Source: an uncultured Acidobacteriota bacterium
Lineage (GTDB): Bacteria > Acidobacteriota > Thermoanaerobaculia > Gp7-AA8
Reading direction: 5' to 3'
NCBI GenBank assembly: GCA_946887105.1
Contig: CAMPKJ010000316.1
Span: 1-5,345 of the forward strand
DNA: 5,345 bases
In this document: piece after piece, positions 4,439 through 5,345 of the stretch
Position numbering within the stretch: the stretch's first letter is position 1
Layout: the number at the start of each line of letters is the position of its first letter
The notes under the pieces: model-generated
What the model saw: only the letters and a program-made list of their open reading frames with translations
Databases searched by the model: none
Told to the model about the DNA's origin: nothing
Translations under genes and position numbers: made by a program

Positions 4439-5345
4439 TCACGGCCTGCGCTCATGACGGCTTTCATTATCCGACATGCTCTCCGTCACCACGTCGCACA
4501 GCGCTCCCGCGTCGTCCGGCGTCTGCCGCGCCAGCAATGCGCGCAGCAGCGGCGGCGTCATGAACGTGGTGATCATCACCATCATCGCCACCGAGCTGTA
4601 AAGGCCGGAGGAGAGCAGGCCGGCGGTCAATCCGAGCTGCGCGAAGATCAGTCCCACCTCTCCGCGCGGGACCATGCCCACGCCGATCACGATCCGGCGC
4701 AGCGATCGATTGCCCACCACTGCATAACCGGCGGCCAGTTTTCCGATGATGGCCACGGCGGTCAGGAGCAATCCGACCAGGAAGAACTTTCGCGTGTCCG
4801 CGTCGAACGGATTGAGCGCTCTCAGGTCCACCGCCGCGCCGACGAACACGAAGAAGATCGGGATGAAGAACTGCGCGACGTCGAACACCTCGTGCTCGAT
4901 GTCGCGGCCGCGGTCCGTGCGGGCCAGGATCAATCCCGCTGCGAACGCGCCGATGATCACCGCCGATCCGGCCAGGTCGGCCAGGTAGGCGAGGCCGAAC
5001 GCGAACATGATCGAGGTGAAGAAGAGCGCCTTGGCCACGCGCAGGCGCGTGATCAGTGCGATCAGCCGGGGCGCGAGCACGGAGCCGATCACGATCGCCA
5101 GCACCACGAATCCGAACGCGACCGCGAACACCTTCGAGACGCCGGGCACCGTCAGCGGCTCGCCGGCGGCCACCGCGCTGATGACCGTCAGCAACACCAG
5201 TCCGAGGATGTCGTCGATCACCGCGGCGCCGAGAACGACTTGCGATTCGTCGCTTTTCAGATGGCCGAGATCGGAAAGCACGCGCGCGGTGATGCCCACG
5301 GACGTCGCGGTGAGCGCCGCGCCGAGAAACACCGAGACCGTGGTG
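4439..5345 (-). CDS. CPA2-type cation:proton (Na+/H+) antiporter, C-terminal part; 5' end outside the window
   Basis: An inner-membrane exchanger of Na+ or K+ for H+. About 302 codons are in the window and the frame is open to the right edge (TTVSVFLGAAL...), so perhaps 90-130 N-terminal residues are missing. The GTG at 5332 is an internal codon, not a start. Hallmarks: ATSVGITARVLSDLG, then GAAVIDDILGLVLL with the ion-binding Asp-Asp pair (codons 5215-5210), GSAVIIGAFAAGLILART, FFIPIFFVFVGAAVDL, IIGKLAAG with a lysine (near 4740) where electrogenic members such as NapA have the lysine partner of the Asp pair, and GVGMVPRGEVGLIFAQLG. About eight or nine membrane helices remain. The protein ends in a short hydrophilic tail (ESMSDNESRHERRP) with no RCK/TrkA-N or USP domain, so it is NapA/KefB-core-like rather than a full Kef channel. 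Na+ against K+ preference cannot be read from sequence. Confidence 0.93.
   Translation of the reverse strand, partial: TTVSVFLGAALTATSVGITARVLSDLGHLKSDESQVVLGAAVIDDILGLVLLTVISAVAAGEPLTVPGVSKVFAVAFGFVVLAIVIGSVLAPRLIALITRLRVAKALFFTSIMFAFGLAYLADLAGSAVIIGAFAAGLILARTDRGRDIEHEVFDVAQFFIPIFFVFVGAAVDLRALNPFDADTRKFFLVGLLLTAVAIIGKLAAGYAVVGNRSLRRIVIGVGMVPRGEVGLIFAQLGLTAGLLSSGLYSSVAMMVMITTFMTPPLLRALLARQTPDDAGALCDVVTESMSDNESRHERRP

Noticed and set aside
4746..4988. Plus-strand 80-codon frame opposite the antiporter
   Set aside because: Antisense to conserved transmembrane motifs of the antiporter; no ribosome site or recognisable content.

Overview
The window is GC-rich bacterial chromosome with third codon positions strongly biased to G/C. 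It looks like a Gram-negative, most likely Acidobacteriota-type, genome. The main reason is an outer-membrane TonB-dependent receptor carrying an N-terminal carboxypeptidase-regulatory-like domain, a combination common in Acidobacteriota. The assignment to phylum is inference; no rRNA or other marker is present. I see no tRNA, rRNA, CRISPR array, insertion sequence or phage gene.

Layout from left to right. Positions 1-710, minus strand: the N-terminal part of an unrecognised, probably helical-repeat protein that runs off the left edge. Its coding signal jumps between frames at least once (near 347) and probably again near 47. Positions 711-927: a gap with a perfect 12-bp hairpin just after the next gene's stop. 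Positions 928-3105, minus strand: a 725-residue TonB-dependent receptor that resembles the zinc receptor ZnuD. Positions 3160-3504, minus strand: a small exported His/Cys protein lying 54 bp upstream of the receptor and probably in the same operon. Positions 3505-3596: a divergent intergenic region with a candidate promoter and an operator-like palindrome. Positions 3597-4115, plus strand: a two-part protein, with a small conserved acidic domain followed by a histone H1-like Lys/Ala/Ser tail. Positions 4116-4124: a 9-bp convergent junction inside a palindrome that contains both stop codons. Positions 4125-4412, minus strand: a DUF1330 protein. Positions 4439-5345, minus strand: the C-terminal two thirds of a CPA2-type cation:proton antiporter that enters from the right edge.

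Functional reading. The His/Cys protein and the ZnuD-like receptor look like a metal (probably zinc) acquisition unit. The receptor would bring the metal through the outer membrane using TonB energy, and the small protein would act in the envelope as a metal-binding or accessory factor. The antiporter and the DUF1330 gene are adjacent on the same strand, and a GTG four bases overlapping the antiporter stop makes coupled translation possible. The H1-like protein stands alone on the plus strand and is the best candidate for a DNA- or RNA-compacting protein. The most unusual items are the H1-like fusion, the frame-jumping left-hand gene and the stop-codon palindrome at the convergent junction.
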